From Streptomyces sp. NBC_00878 (GTDB lineage: Bacteria; Actinomycetota; Actinomycetes; Streptomycetales; Streptomycetaceae), in the NCBI RefSeq assembly GCF_026341515.1, contig NZ_JAPEOK010000001.1:7192001-7256000 (forward strand): a stretch of DNA of 64,000 bases, written 5' to 3'. Shown in pieces: positions 8,405 to 16,351 of the stretch. How positions within the stretch are numbered: position 1 is the stretch's first letter; the number at the start of each line of letters is the position of its first letter. The notes under the pieces were generated by a model. The model was not told where the DNA came from and ran no database searches. It worked only from the letters and a program-made list of their open reading frames with translations. The position numbers and the translations under genes are program-made.

Positions 8405-9253
8405 GTGCAGCGCATCCGACTGCGCTACACCAAGCGCGGCCGCCTCCGGTTCACCAGCCACCGCGACTTCCAGCGTGCCTTCGAGCGTGCGCTGCGCCGC
8501 GCCGAGGTGCCCATGGCGTACTCGGCGGGGTTCACCCCACACCCGAAGGTGTCGTACGCCAATGCCGCACCCACCGGCACGGGCAGTGAGGCCGAGTACC
8601 TGGAGATCGCGCTCACCGACGCGCGCGACCCCGAGAAGCTGCGCCTGCTCCTCGACGAGTCGATGCCTGTCGGGCTCGACATCATCGACGCCGTGGAGGC
8701 CCGTACGTCGGGTCTCGCCGACCGGCTCACCGCGTCCGTATGGGAGCTGCGCCTCGACGGCGTGACCCCCGAGGACGCGGAGCGCGCGGTCGACGCCTTC
8801 AGGTCGGCCGGGACCGTCGAGGTCCAGCGCAAGACGAAGAACGGCATGCGCACCTTCGACGCCCGCGGCGCCGTCGCGAGCCTGGAGGCGCGCACGGCGC
8901 AATCAGAGGTACACGCGCAATCAGAGGTACACACAGCACAACCAGAACCACACACGGCACAGCCTGAGACCCACAGTCCACATGCTGATAGGCCGACGGA
9001 CCAGCCCTGTGCGATACTGCGCCTGGTTGTTCGGCACGTGACGCCTGCCGTTCGACCTGACGACGTCCTGTCCGGTCTCCGAGCTGTGGCCGACCTGGCG
9101 CCGCCGGTCCCCGCAGCGGTGACCAGGCTGGCGCAGGGGCTTTTCGATGAAGAGACCGGCACGGTGACCGACCCGCTCGCGCCCGACCGCGAGGCAGTGG
9201 CAGCCGATGTACCCACGGCCGCGACCACTGCCGCCGCGAAGGCGTCGGTGTAA
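8405..9253 (+). CDS. TIGR03936-family radical SAM-associated protein (DUF2344)
   Basis: A 282-residue protein beginning RIRLRYTKRGRLRFTSHRDF and containing FTPHPKVSYANAAPTGTGSEAEY, the hallmarks of the DUF2344/TIGR03936 partner of the TIGR03960 radical SAM protein. Its function is unknown; the pair is conserved next to RNase E/G. The GTG at 8405 has no Shine-Dalgarno. A better-placed start may be the in-frame CTG at 8363, preceded by GAAGGA at 8347-8352, which would add 14 residues. Residues 165-191 are an insertion of AQ(S/P)E(V/P)H repeats, absent from the family core as I know it. The gene is the last before rne. Confidence 0.85.
   Translation: MQRIRLRYTKRGRLRFTSHRDFQRAFERALRRAEVPMAYSAGFTPHPKVSYANAAPTGTGSEAEYLEIALTDARDPEKLRLLLDESMPVGLDIIDAVEARTSGLADRLTASVWELRLDGVTPEDAERAVDAFRSAGTVEVQRKTKNGMRTFDARGAVASLEARTAQSEVHAQSEVHTAQPEPHTAQPETHSPHADRPTDQPCAILRLVVRHVTPAVRPDDVLSGLRAVADLAPPVPAAVTRLAQGLFDEETGTVTDPLAPDREAVAADVPTAATTAAAKASV
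8897..8977 (+). repeat. In-frame 18/21-bp tandem repeat
   Basis: Four units start at 8897 (18 bp), 8915, 8936 and 8957 (21 bp each) and encode AQSEVH, AQSEVHT, AQPEPHT and AQPETHS. The stretch is richer in A than its surroundings, suggesting recent expansion. Confidence 0.7.
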
Positions 9254-9349
9254 GGAAGGTCCCGCGTAAGGACGCACGTCGAAGCGCCGCCCTCGTATCC
9301 GGGAGCCACCTGGGTCGGGCAGCGCACCGACCAGAAGACTTTCGCCAGG

Positions 9350-9372
9350 CCGTACGCACACATGGCGTACGG
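9350..9372 (+). promoter_or_regulatory. Hairpin in the rne 5' region
   Basis: CCGTACGC (9350-9357) pairs with GCGTACGG (9365-9372) around a 7-nt loop, 130 nt upstream of the chosen rne start. The rest of 9254-9502 shows no convincing gene; the rne frame is open through it but the peptide looks non-conserved. Confidence 0.45.
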
Positions 9373-9502
9373 AACCGGCGAGACAGGACACAGAGAGCTC
9401 CCGTGCGGCGCCCGCGCCCCGGACGGCGGCACCGCGCATCGCGCGAGCCGCGGACGTCACCGGATCCGCGGCGCCCGGGAGCCTGACGGGAGATCCACCC
9501 GC

Positions 9503-12500
9503 ATGCTCGAACCGACCGAACCCGCTGAGCCCTCCACCGGCTCCGAGAACAGCACCCCCAGCGACACCCTGCCGCCGCGCAGGCGTCGCCGCGCCGCGTC
9601 CCGCCCAGCGGGACCGCCCTCCGGGAACCCCGAGGGCGAGAGCGTGGCCGAGACCACCGCGCCGGCCATACCGGCCGTGAGCTCCACCGATCTCGCGACG
9701 GAGGAGCCGGAGGAGACCGAAGAGGCGGCTGCGGCTGCCGAGACGGCGACCACTGATACCGCCATCGTTGGGACGGCGGTCACCGACGAGCCCGTGGCCG
9801 AGGCCTCCGCCGAGGAGCCCGCTCCGGCGCCGCGTACGCGCCGTCGGGCCACCCGCCGTGCGTCCGCTCCCGCCGGTGCGCCGCAGGCCGCCGAGACGGT
9901 TCAGAGCGCCGGGTCCGCCGAGACCGCCGTGGTCGAAGAGGCCGTCGTCACCGCTCCGGCCGTACAGGCGGAGCCCGCCGTACAGGCGGAACCCGAGACG
10001 CCCGCCGCCGAGCCCGTGGCCGAGGAGGCCGCTCCGGCGCCGCGTACGCGCCGTCGGGCCACCCGCCGTGCCACCGCACCCGCCGGTGCGCCGACGGAGA
10101 CCGAGGCCCCGGCCCCAGTGGCCGCCCAGACTGTTGTGACCCCGGTGTCCGACGAGGCCACCGCCCCCGTTGCCGCCGAAGAAGCGCCTGCCGTCGAGGC
10201 CGAGGACGCCGCGCCCAAGGGCCGTACGCGCCGTCGGGCGACCCGTCGGGCCACCGCGCCCAGCGGTGCGCCGCAGGCGGAACCCGAGACGTCCGAGACG
10301 GTGCCCGCCGAGGCCGCCGTCGAGCCCGCCCGCCGCGCCACACCGCCGACGGCGGAGCGCGCCGAGACCCCCACCGCGACCGAGCCCGTCGAGGCCGATG
10401 TCCGCGACGAGCGCAGGGAGGCCCCCGTGGCCGCTGCCAGGAACGACCGGGCCCCCGAGGCCGACACCACCGCCGACGCCGAGGACGCCGCCCCGCGCCG
10501 CGCTCGTCGCCGTGCCACCCGCAAGGCCGCCGGAGGCTTCGCCGCGCCCGCGCCGCACAAGAGCGCGCAGGCCGAGGAGGAGTCCACGCGACGCCCCGCG
10601 CGCCCCGCGGTCGCCGTGTTCCAGGCGCCGGTGTTCACCGAGCCGATGTTCCAGACGCCGGAGCGCGCCGCGGCCGCCGCCGCTGCCGAGGCCGCCGAGG
10701 AGCCCGAGGACGTCGTGGAGCCGGTCCAGGAGGCCGCCGCTCCCGTCGCCGAGGAGGAGACGACCGGCGGACCGCGCCGTCGCCGCCGCAGGAAGGCCGA
10801 GGAGCCCGTCGCCCCCGTGGCGGAGGCCCCCGAGGCCGAGGAGGAGCCCGCGGACGAGGAGTCCGCCGAGGACAGCGCCGAGGGTGACGACGGCGAGGAG
10901 ACCGGCTCGCGCCGTCGGCGCCGTCGTGGCGGCCGTCGCCGCCGCCGTGGTGAGTCCGCCGAGGCGGACGGCGACTCCGCGGACGGTGACGACTACGCCG
11001 ACGGGCAGTCCGAGCACTCCGAACGGTCTGATCGGTCCGCGCACTCCGAGCGGTCCGCGCAGGCTGCCCAGGACGCCGAGGACACCGCCGAGCAGACGGA
11101 AGAGGACGCCGAGGACGAGCGCGAGGAGTCGGGCGGCTCCAGCAGCAGCCGTCGCCGTCGTCGCCGTCGTCGTCGTGCCGGTGACTCGTCCGGCGAGGCC
11201 GAGTCGGGCGACAACGACCCCGAGCGCACGGTCGTCAAGGTCCGCGAGCCGCGCAGCAAGAAGGAAGAGCGGTCCGACGCCTCCGACGAGGTGCAGTCCA
11301 TCAAGGGCTCGACCCGCCTGGAGGCCAAGAAGCAGCGCCGCCGCGAGGGGCGCGAACAGGGCCGCCGCCGCGTTCCGATCATCACCGAGGCTGAGTTCCT
11401 GGCCCGACGTGAGGCCGTCGAGCGCGTGATGGTCGTCCGCCAGAGCGGCGAGCGCACCCAGATCGGCGTCCTGGAAGACAACGTGCTCGTGGAGCACTAC
11501 GTCAACAAGGAGCAGTCGACCTCGTACGTCGGCAACGTCTACCTGGGCAAGGTCCAGAACGTGCTGCCGTCGATGGAGGCCGCCTTCATCGACATCGGCA
11601 AGGGCCGCAACGCCGTGCTGTACGCCGGTGAGGTCAACTTCGAGGCGCTGGGCATGGCCAACGGCCCCCGCCGCATCGAGAGCGCGCTGAAGTCCGGCCA
11701 GTCGGTCCTCGTGCAGGTCACCAAGGACCCGATCGGCCACAAGGGCGCCCGGCTGACCAGCCAGGTGTCCCTCCCCGGCCGCTACCTGGTCTACGTGCCC
11801 GAGGGCTCGATGACCGGCATCAGCCGCAAGCTGCCCGACACCGAGCGGGCCCGCCTGAAGACCATCCTCAAGAAGATCGTCCCCGAGGACGCGGGCGTCA
11901 TCGTGCGCACCGCCGCCGAGGGCGCGAGCGAGGACGAGCTGAGCCGTGACGTCGAGCGGCTCCAGGCGCAGTGGGAGGACATCCAGAAGAAGGCGAAGAG
12001 CGGCAACGCGCCGACGCTGCTCTACGGCGAGCCGGACATGACGGTCCGCGTCGTCCGCGACATCTTCAACGAGGACTTCACCAAGGTCATCGTGAGCGGC
12101 GACGAGGCGTGGGACACCATCCACGGGTACGTCGCCCATGTCGCGCCCGACCTGGCCGGCCGCCTTTCGAGGTGGACCTCCGAGGTCGACGTTTTCGCCA
12201 CGTACCGGATCGACGAGCAGCTCGCCAAGGCGCTGGACCGCAAGGTCTGGCTGCCGAGCGGTGGTTCGCTGGTCATCGACAAGACCGAAGCGATGATCGT
12301 GATCGACGTCAACACCGGCAAGTTCACCGGTCAGGGCGGCAACCTCGAAGAGACGGTCACCAGGAACAACCTGGAGGCGGCCGAGGAGATCGTGCGCCAG
12401 CTGCGGCTGCGCGACCTCGGCGGCATCGTCGTCATCGACTTCATCGACATGGTCCTGGAGTCCAACCGCGATCTGGTGCTGCGCCGCCTCCTGGAGTGCC

Positions 12501-13753
12501 TGGGCCGCGACCGTACGAAGCACCAGGTCGCCGAGGTCACCTCGCTGGGCCTCGTCCAGATGACCCGCAAGCGGGTCGGCCAGGGCCTGTTGGAGTCGTT
12601 CTCCGAGACCTGCGTCCACTGCAACGGCCGTGGCGTGATCGTCCACATGGAGCAGCCGACCTCCGCCGGAGGCGGCGGCAAGCGCAAGAAGCGCGGCCGT
12701 GGCGGCGCCGACCAGACCCCCGACCACGAGCACACGCACGAGGCGGAGACGGCCGAGCCCGACGAGACGGAAGCCGAGGTCGCCGCGGAGGCCGCCGAGC
12801 CGGTCGCGCTGCCCGAGCCCTCCGCGGCAGAGCCGCAAATGGACGCTTTCGTACCGGACGAGGACCTCTACAGCAGTGCCGCCGAGGCGGAGGCCGCGGC
12901 CACGCGGGGCCGTTCGCGGCGTCGTTCCGGCCGGCGCGCGTCGGCCCCGGCGGGCACGCCGAGGTCCGAGAGCCGTCGGGCCGAGCGCCGCTCGGAGGCT
13001 CCGACGGCCCAGTCCGTGACGTCGGAGGACGAGGTCACGCGTTCCGTGCAGCCGGAGTCGGCCGCCCTCGCGCAGGCCGAGCCCGTCGCCGTCGAGGACC
13101 CGGTGATCGAGGCCCCGCAAGCCCCGGCAGCTCCGGCCGCCGAGGCCGAGGACGCCGCGCCCAAGGGTCGTACGCGCCGTCGGGCGACCCGCAAGGCCAC
13201 CGCGCCGGCCGGTTCGCCCAAGGCGGCGGAGGAGGCCGTGGTGACCGTCACCGAGCCGGTCGCCGCCCCCGTCGAGTTCAAGGCGGAGCCGGTCGCCGAG
13301 CCCGAGCCGCAGCCGGAGCCCGCCGCGGAGAGCGCAGCCCCGCCGCGTCCGCGCCGCCGTGCGGTCCGCAAGGCCACCGCTCCCACCGCTTCCGCGGAGA
13401 CGGCCGTCACGGTCCTCCCGTCGGCTTCGGCGGAAGCCGCGACGGAAGCCCGCGCCGAGGACCGGGCCGAGGTGACCGAGCCCGCCGGGACGGCGGCCGA
13501 GGCCTCCGCGGAGGTGTCCGGCGACGGAGAGGCTCCGGCCAAGAAGGCGGCCCGTAAGACGGCCAAGAAGGCGACCGCGAAGAAGGCCGTCGCGAAGAAG
13601 ACGACGACGGCCAAGAAGACGGCCGCCAAGAAGACCGTGGCCAAGAAGACGGCGAAGACCGCCAAGACGGCCACGAAGTCGACGTCGAAGAAGACGGCGG
13701 CGGCGGAGCAGCAGTCGCCGTCCACGGTCACGGCCTCCACCGACGAGGGCTGA
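9503..13753 (+). CDS. rne: Ribonuclease E/G (RNase ES type)
   Basis: An endoribonuclease for rRNA processing and mRNA turnover, about 1416 residues. As in other actinobacterial RNase E enzymes the catalytic core is central: an S1 segment from residue 670, catalytic aspartates in IVIDVNTGKF (Asp935) and VVIDFIDM (Asp979), and the zinc-link CVHCNGRG (Cys1037, Cys1040). The flanks are long and disordered. The N-terminal 600 residues carry repeated RTRRRATRRA blocks in Ala/Pro/Glu-rich sequence and runs of Arg. The C-terminus ends in a Lys/Ala-rich, histone H1-like tail. Such flanks bind RNA and degradosome partners such as PNPase in Streptomyces. The ATG at 9503 is chosen for the GGGAGAT ribosome-binding site; the frame is open further upstream to 9362. 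Confidence 0.95.
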   Translation: MLEPTEPAEPSTGSENSTPSDTLPPRRRRRAASRPAGPPSGNPEGESVAETTAPAIPAVSSTDLATEEPEETEEAAAAAETATTDTAIVGTAVTDEPVAEASAEEPAPAPRTRRRATRRASAPAGAPQAAETVQSAGSAETAVVEEAVVTAPAVQAEPAVQAEPETPAAEPVAEEAAPAPRTRRRATRRATAPAGAPTETEAPAPVAAQTVVTPVSDEATAPVAAEEAPAVEAEDAAPKGRTRRRATRRATAPSGAPQAEPETSETVPAEAAVEPARRATPPTAERAETPTATEPVEADVRDERREAPVAAARNDRAPEADTTADAEDAAPRRARRRATRKAAGGFAAPAPHKSAQAEEESTRRPARPAVAVFQAPVFTEPMFQTPERAAAAAAAEAAEEPEDVVEPVQEAAAPVAEEETTGGPRRRRRRKAEEPVAPVAEAPEAEEEPADEESAEDSAEGDDGEETGSRRRRRRGGRRRRRGESAEADGDSADGDDYADGQSEHSERSDRSAHSERSAQAAQDAEDTAEQTEEDAEDEREESGGSSSSRRRRRRRRRAGDSSGEAESGDNDPERTVVKVREPRSKKEERSDASDEVQSIKGSTRLEAKKQRRREGREQGRRRVPIITEAEFLARREAVERVMVVRQSGERTQIGVLEDNVLVEHYVNKEQSTSYVGNVYLGKVQNVLPSMEAAFIDIGKGRNAVLYAGEVNFEALGMANGPRRIESALKSGQSVLVQVTKDPIGHKGARLTSQVSLPGRYLVYVPEGSMTGISRKLPDTERARLKTILKKIVPEDAGVIVRTAAEGASEDELSRDVERLQAQWEDIQKKAKSGNAPTLLYGEPDMTVRVVRDIFNEDFTKVIVSGDEAWDTIHGYVAHVAPDLAGRLSRWTSEVDVFATYRIDEQLAKALDRKVWLPSGGSLVIDKTEAMIVIDVNTGKFTGQGGNLEETVTRNNLEAAEEIVRQLRLRDLGGIVVIDFIDMVLESNRDLVLRRLLECLGRDRTKHQVAEVTSLGLVQMTRKRVGQGLLESFSETCVHCNGRGVIVHMEQPTSAGGGGKRKKRGRGGADQTPDHEHTHEAETAEPDETEAEVAAEAAEPVALPEPSAAEPQMDAFVPDEDLYSSAAEAEAAATRGRSRRRSGRRASAPAGTPRSESRRAERRSEAPTAQSVTSEDEVTRSVQPESAALAQAEPVAVEDPVIEAPQAPAAPAAEAEDAAPKGRTRRRATRKATAPAGSPKAAEEAVVTVTEPVAAPVEFKAEPVAEPEPQPEPAAESAAPPRPRRRAVRKATAPTASAETAVTVLPSASAEAATEARAEDRAEVTEPAGTAAEASAEVSGDGEAPAKKAARKTAKKATAKKAVAKKTTTAKKTAAKKTVAKKTAKTAKTATKSTSKKTAAAEQQSPSTVTASTDEG
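9820..13390 (+). repeat. Dispersed Arg-rich module repeats in rne
   Basis: About eight copies of a segment encoding (A)PRTRRRATR(R/K)A(T/S)APAG lie near 9572, 9825, 10029, 10208, 10490, 12903, 13153 and 13345, on both sides of the catalytic core. The DNA GCCGTCGGGCCACCCG and close variants recur, so the modules arose by duplication. Confidence 0.75.
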
Positions 13754-13770
13754 CCACCCGCGTAACCGAA

Positions 13771-13813
13771 GACGCCCCCTGGCCCGCGGTCCGACCGCAG
13801 GTCAGGGGGCGTC
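13771..13813 (+). terminator. Terminator after rne
   Basis: GACGCCCCCTGGCC (13771-13784) pairs with GGTCAGGGGGCGTC (13800-13813), one mismatch, and the loop holds a further GCGGT/ACCGC helix. It begins 17 nt after the rne stop codon. Confidence 0.75.
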
Positions 13814-13876
13814 CGCGTACTCGGACGATCCGCTGCCCGGGGATCCGAACCGCCGTGAGTTCCGCCCGATTTGGTG

Positions 13877-13899
13877 GCTCCTGACACGTTTTCAGGAGC
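13877..13899. promoter_or_regulatory. Inverted repeat upstream of the PLD-like gene
   Basis: GCTCCTGA (13877-13884) and TCAGGAGC (13892-13899) form an 8-bp palindrome with 7-nt spacing. It lies 135 nt before the secreted protein gene, in an AT-richer stretch (13860-13975), so an operator or a hairpin is possible. No clear -10/-35 pair is assigned. Confidence 0.35.
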
Positions 13900-14034
13900 A
13901 TCACGATCATCACAATCACCCCCCGCCTCTTGGAGCACGTTCATCTACCTGTAAAACTCATGTAGTCGTAGGCATGAACACACGGGTGCGCGTTGGGGAG
14001 AACGTTCACGCGTGTACAGGGGAGGGGGATCTCA

Positions 14035-15384
14035 ATGGCGCGCGTGCGCCTGAAGGGCACTGGGCGACACCGTGCCGTCAAGCCGGTCAAGGGCGGGCGC
14101 CAGGCGCTCGCGCTGGCCACGGTGCTGTCCGCGGCGGGCGTCCAGGCCGCGTCGGCGGGAACAGCGCAGGCCGTGGACAACCCGGCGTGGACCGAGGGGC
14201 CGATCTTCAACGACCCGCTCGGTACGGCCGACGAGCAGACCGTGATCCGTACGAGGCTCATCGAGCTGACGAACTCCGCGCTGCCCGGCTCCACGATCAA
14301 GGTCGCGGTCTACCACGTCTGGGAGGCCTCGGTCGTCAACGCGCTGGTGGCGGCCAGGAACCGCGGCGTGGACGTCCAGGTGATGCTCGACGAGTCCAGC
14401 ATCAGCGACCGCCCGACCAACACCGCGTACAGCACGCTGGCTTCGGGGCTCGGCACGGACCGTACGCAGGGGTCGTACGTGGCGACCTGCCCGGCGAACA
14501 AGTCGTGCCTCGGTGACCCGAAGTACGGGCAGTCGATCATGCACAACAAGTTCTGGCTGTTCTCGGCGGTCAAGGGCGCCACCAACGTAGTCGTCGAGAC
14601 CACCTCGAACTCCACGCCGTCGGCGCACACCAAGTTCTTCAACGACGCGCTGCTGCTGCCGAACAACCCGACGATGTACGACGCCTACGCGGACTACTTC
14701 GACACGATGGCCGCGCAGGACTGGGAGTCCTGGAACTACCGCACGGTGAGCAACGGCCTCTACAAGGCGTACTTCTTCCCGCGGGCCGGCAACACCCGGG
14801 CCACCGACACGGTGTACTCGATCCTCAACAACGTGACCTGCAAGTACAAGGACACCGCGGGCGTCACGCAGTCGACCAAGGTCCGGGTGGCGATCTTCAA
14901 GATCACGCGGCTGGCCATCGCGGAGAAGCTGGTCTCGCTGAAGAAGGCGGGCTGCTCGGTGAGCATCGTCTACGCGGAGTCGGACAGCGCCAAGAGCACC
15001 GGCGGCACCAAGGGCACGTGGGAGAAGATGCACACCACAGGCGGCCCGACCGTGCGCTGCTACAACGACGACCGGGACCCGCTGAACCCCGGCCAGAAGC
15101 TGGCGACGCCGTACATCATCCACTCCAAGTACATCCTCGTGGAGGGCATGTACGACGGTGTGCGGAACAAGGTCAGCTTCACCGGCTCCGGGAACTACAC
15201 GGGACCGGCGCTGCGCGAGAACGACGAGTCGATCGTGAAGGTCGACGACGACGCCGTGCACGACATGTACCGGGTCCACTTCGACCGGGTGGCCAAGGCG
15301 GCCTACCCGGGCACCGCGGACACCACCGACCTGTGCAAGGGCGTGAAACCGCTGCCCGACGACGGCGAGAAGCCGACAGTCTGA
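14035..15384 (+). CDS. Secreted phospholipase D-like protein
   Basis: A 449-residue exported protein. The N-terminus is basic and followed by a hydrophobic stretch (residues 22-45) with a likely signal-peptidase site after AQA at residue 46; the basic RHR...KGGR region before it is long for a Sec signal. Two PLD-superfamily motifs are visible: HNK at 170-172, and HSK at 363-365 followed by FTGSGNYTG. The Asp of the HxKxxxxD motif is replaced in both copies (HNKFWLFS, HSKYILVE), so hydrolytic activity is uncertain. It could be a phospholipase, a nuclease or an inactive binding protein. The ATG at 14035 is chosen for the strong GGAGGGGG site 5-8 nt upstream. Confidence 0.85.
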   Translation: MARVRLKGTGRHRAVKPVKGGRQALALATVLSAAGVQAASAGTAQAVDNPAWTEGPIFNDPLGTADEQTVIRTRLIELTNSALPGSTIKVAVYHVWEASVVNALVAARNRGVDVQVMLDESSISDRPTNTAYSTLASGLGTDRTQGSYVATCPANKSCLGDPKYGQSIMHNKFWLFSAVKGATNVVVETTSNSTPSAHTKFFNDALLLPNNPTMYDAYADYFDTMAAQDWESWNYRTVSNGLYKAYFFPRAGNTRATDTVYSILNNVTCKYKDTAGVTQSTKVRVAIFKITRLAIAEKLVSLKKAGCSVSIVYAESDSAKSTGGTKGTWEKMHTTGGPTVRCYNDDRDPLNPGQKLATPYIIHSKYILVEGMYDGVRNKVSFTGSGNYTGPALRENDESIVKVDDDAVHDMYRVHFDRVAKAAYPGTADTTDLCKGVKPLPDDGEKPTV

Positions 15385-15439
15385 GGTTTGAGCCCAGAGC
15401 GTGGCCGACGATCTGGGGTTTAACCCCTGGCGGCTCAGT

Positions 15440-15469
15440 TTGACCCTATGGCCTAGGCCACCGTAACCT
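15440..15469 (+). promoter_or_regulatory. Promoter of the rplU-rpmA operon
   Basis: TTGACC (15440-15445), 18 nt, then TAACCT (15464-15469), a good housekeeping-type promoter. It would give a 5' leader of about 135 nt before the GTG of rplU. Confidence 0.7.
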
Positions 15470-15477
15470 TGCCCTTC

Positions 15478-15608
15478 GGTGTGTCTACTGACGCACCGCA
15501 TTCCCGTAAACCTCTTCCTCCCGGTGGCTCGCGCCCCGGGAGAGGCCGTCTGCTTCCGTCGGCGGCTGGACTGCGGGGATTCCGATTTCGAGCGAGAGAG
15601 AGATCCGC
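15478..15608 (+). promoter_or_regulatory. Structured 5' leader of rplU
   Basis: Right after the predicted transcription start, GGTGTGTC (15478-15485) pairs with GACGCACC (15490-15497) over a 4-nt loop. A second helix joins CTCCCGG (15518-15524) to CCGGGAG (15536-15542). The leader ends in a purine run (GAGAGAGA) that serves as ribosome-binding site. Autogenous control by L21 is plausible but not shown. Confidence 0.45.
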
Positions 15609-15929
15609 GTGTACGCCATCGTGCGCAGCGGTGGTCGCCAGCACAAGGTTGCTGTCGGCGACATCGTTGAGGTTGACAAGATTTCCACTGCCAAGGTCGG
15701 CGACACGGTCGAGCTCTCGACCCTGCTCGTTGTCGACGGTGACGCGGTCACCAGCGACCCGTGGGTGCTCGCCGGGATCAAGGTCCAGGCCGAGATCGTG
15801 GACCACCACAAGGGCGTCAAGATCGACATCCTTCGCTACAAGAACAAGACCGGCTACCGCCGTCGTCAGGGCCACCGCCAGCAGTACACGGCGATCAAGG
15901 TCACTGAGATCCCCGCGGCTGCGAAGTAA
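15609..15929 (+). CDS. rplU: 50S ribosomal protein L21
   Basis: A 106-residue protein matching bacterial L21 along its full length, starting [14 protein letters not shown] and ending with the basic [12 protein letters not shown] segment that binds 23S rRNA. It starts at GTG with a GAGAGAGA ribosome-binding site. It forms an operon with rpmA 14 nt downstream, as in most bacteria. Confidence 0.98.
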   Translation: MYAIVRSGGRQHKVAVGDIVEVDKISTAKVGDTVELSTLLVVDGDAVTSDPWVLAGIKVQAEIVDHHKGVKIDILRYKNKTGYRRRQGHRQQYTAIKVTEIPAAAK

Positions 15930-15943
15930 GGGACTGAGGAGAG

Positions 15944-16198
15944 ATGGCACACAAGAAGGGCGCATCGTCCACCCGGAACGGTCGCGACTCCAATGCTCAG
16001 CGGCTCGGCGTGAAGCGCTTCGGCGGTCAGGTCGTCAACGCCGGTGAGATCCTGGTCCGCCAGCGTGGCACCCACTTCCACCCCGGCGCGAGCGTCGGCC
16101 GTGGCAAGGACGACACGCTGTTCGCGCTGGCCGCCGGTGCGGTGGAGTTCGGTACCCACCGTGGCCGCAAGGTCGTGAACATCGTTCCGGTCGCCTGA
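15944..16198 (+). CDS. rpmA: 50S ribosomal protein L27
   Basis: An 84-residue L27 ([17 protein letters not shown], later [10 protein letters not shown]), whose N-terminal tail reaches the peptidyl-transferase centre. There is no Firmicutes-type N-terminal extension needing cleavage. GAGGAG precedes the ATG by 4-6 nt. It is the second gene of the rplU operon and is followed by a strong hairpin. Confidence 0.98.
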   Translation: MAHKKGASSTRNGRDSNAQRLGVKRFGGQVVNAGEILVRQRGTHFHPGASVGRGKDDTLFALAAGAVEFGTHRGRKVVNIVPVA

Positions 16199-16212
16199 CC
16201 GGATCTTTCGCG

Positions 16213-16254
16213 AGGCGGACCTCACTTCCCGTACGGGAAGCGGGTCCGCCTTTC
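16213..16254 (+). terminator. Terminator after rpmA
   Basis: AGGCGGACC (16213-16221) pairs with GGTCCGCCT (16243-16251) and encloses a second perfect helix, CTTCCCGTACGGGAAG; TTT follows. It separates rplU-rpmA from obg, though read-through is likely because obg usually belongs to this operon. Confidence 0.75.
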
Positions 16255-16351
16255 GCGTGTTTCAACTGAGTAGTGATCACTGAGCTGAGCGGCGACGCCC
16301 GCGCGGTGATCACCGATGAGAGATTTCCGTACGTAACTGGAGGCACATCCC

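Noticed and set aside
9362..9502. N-terminal extension of RNase E to 9362
   Set aside because: The added peptide looks like translated leader DNA and a hairpin lies within it; ATG 9503 has a proper ribosome-binding site.
8921..13120. A 1399-codon open frame on the minus strand opposite rne
   Set aside because: It is the complement of a strongly supported RNase E gene. Long antisense frames are expected in DNA with over 70% GC, and the product is compositionally simple with no domain.
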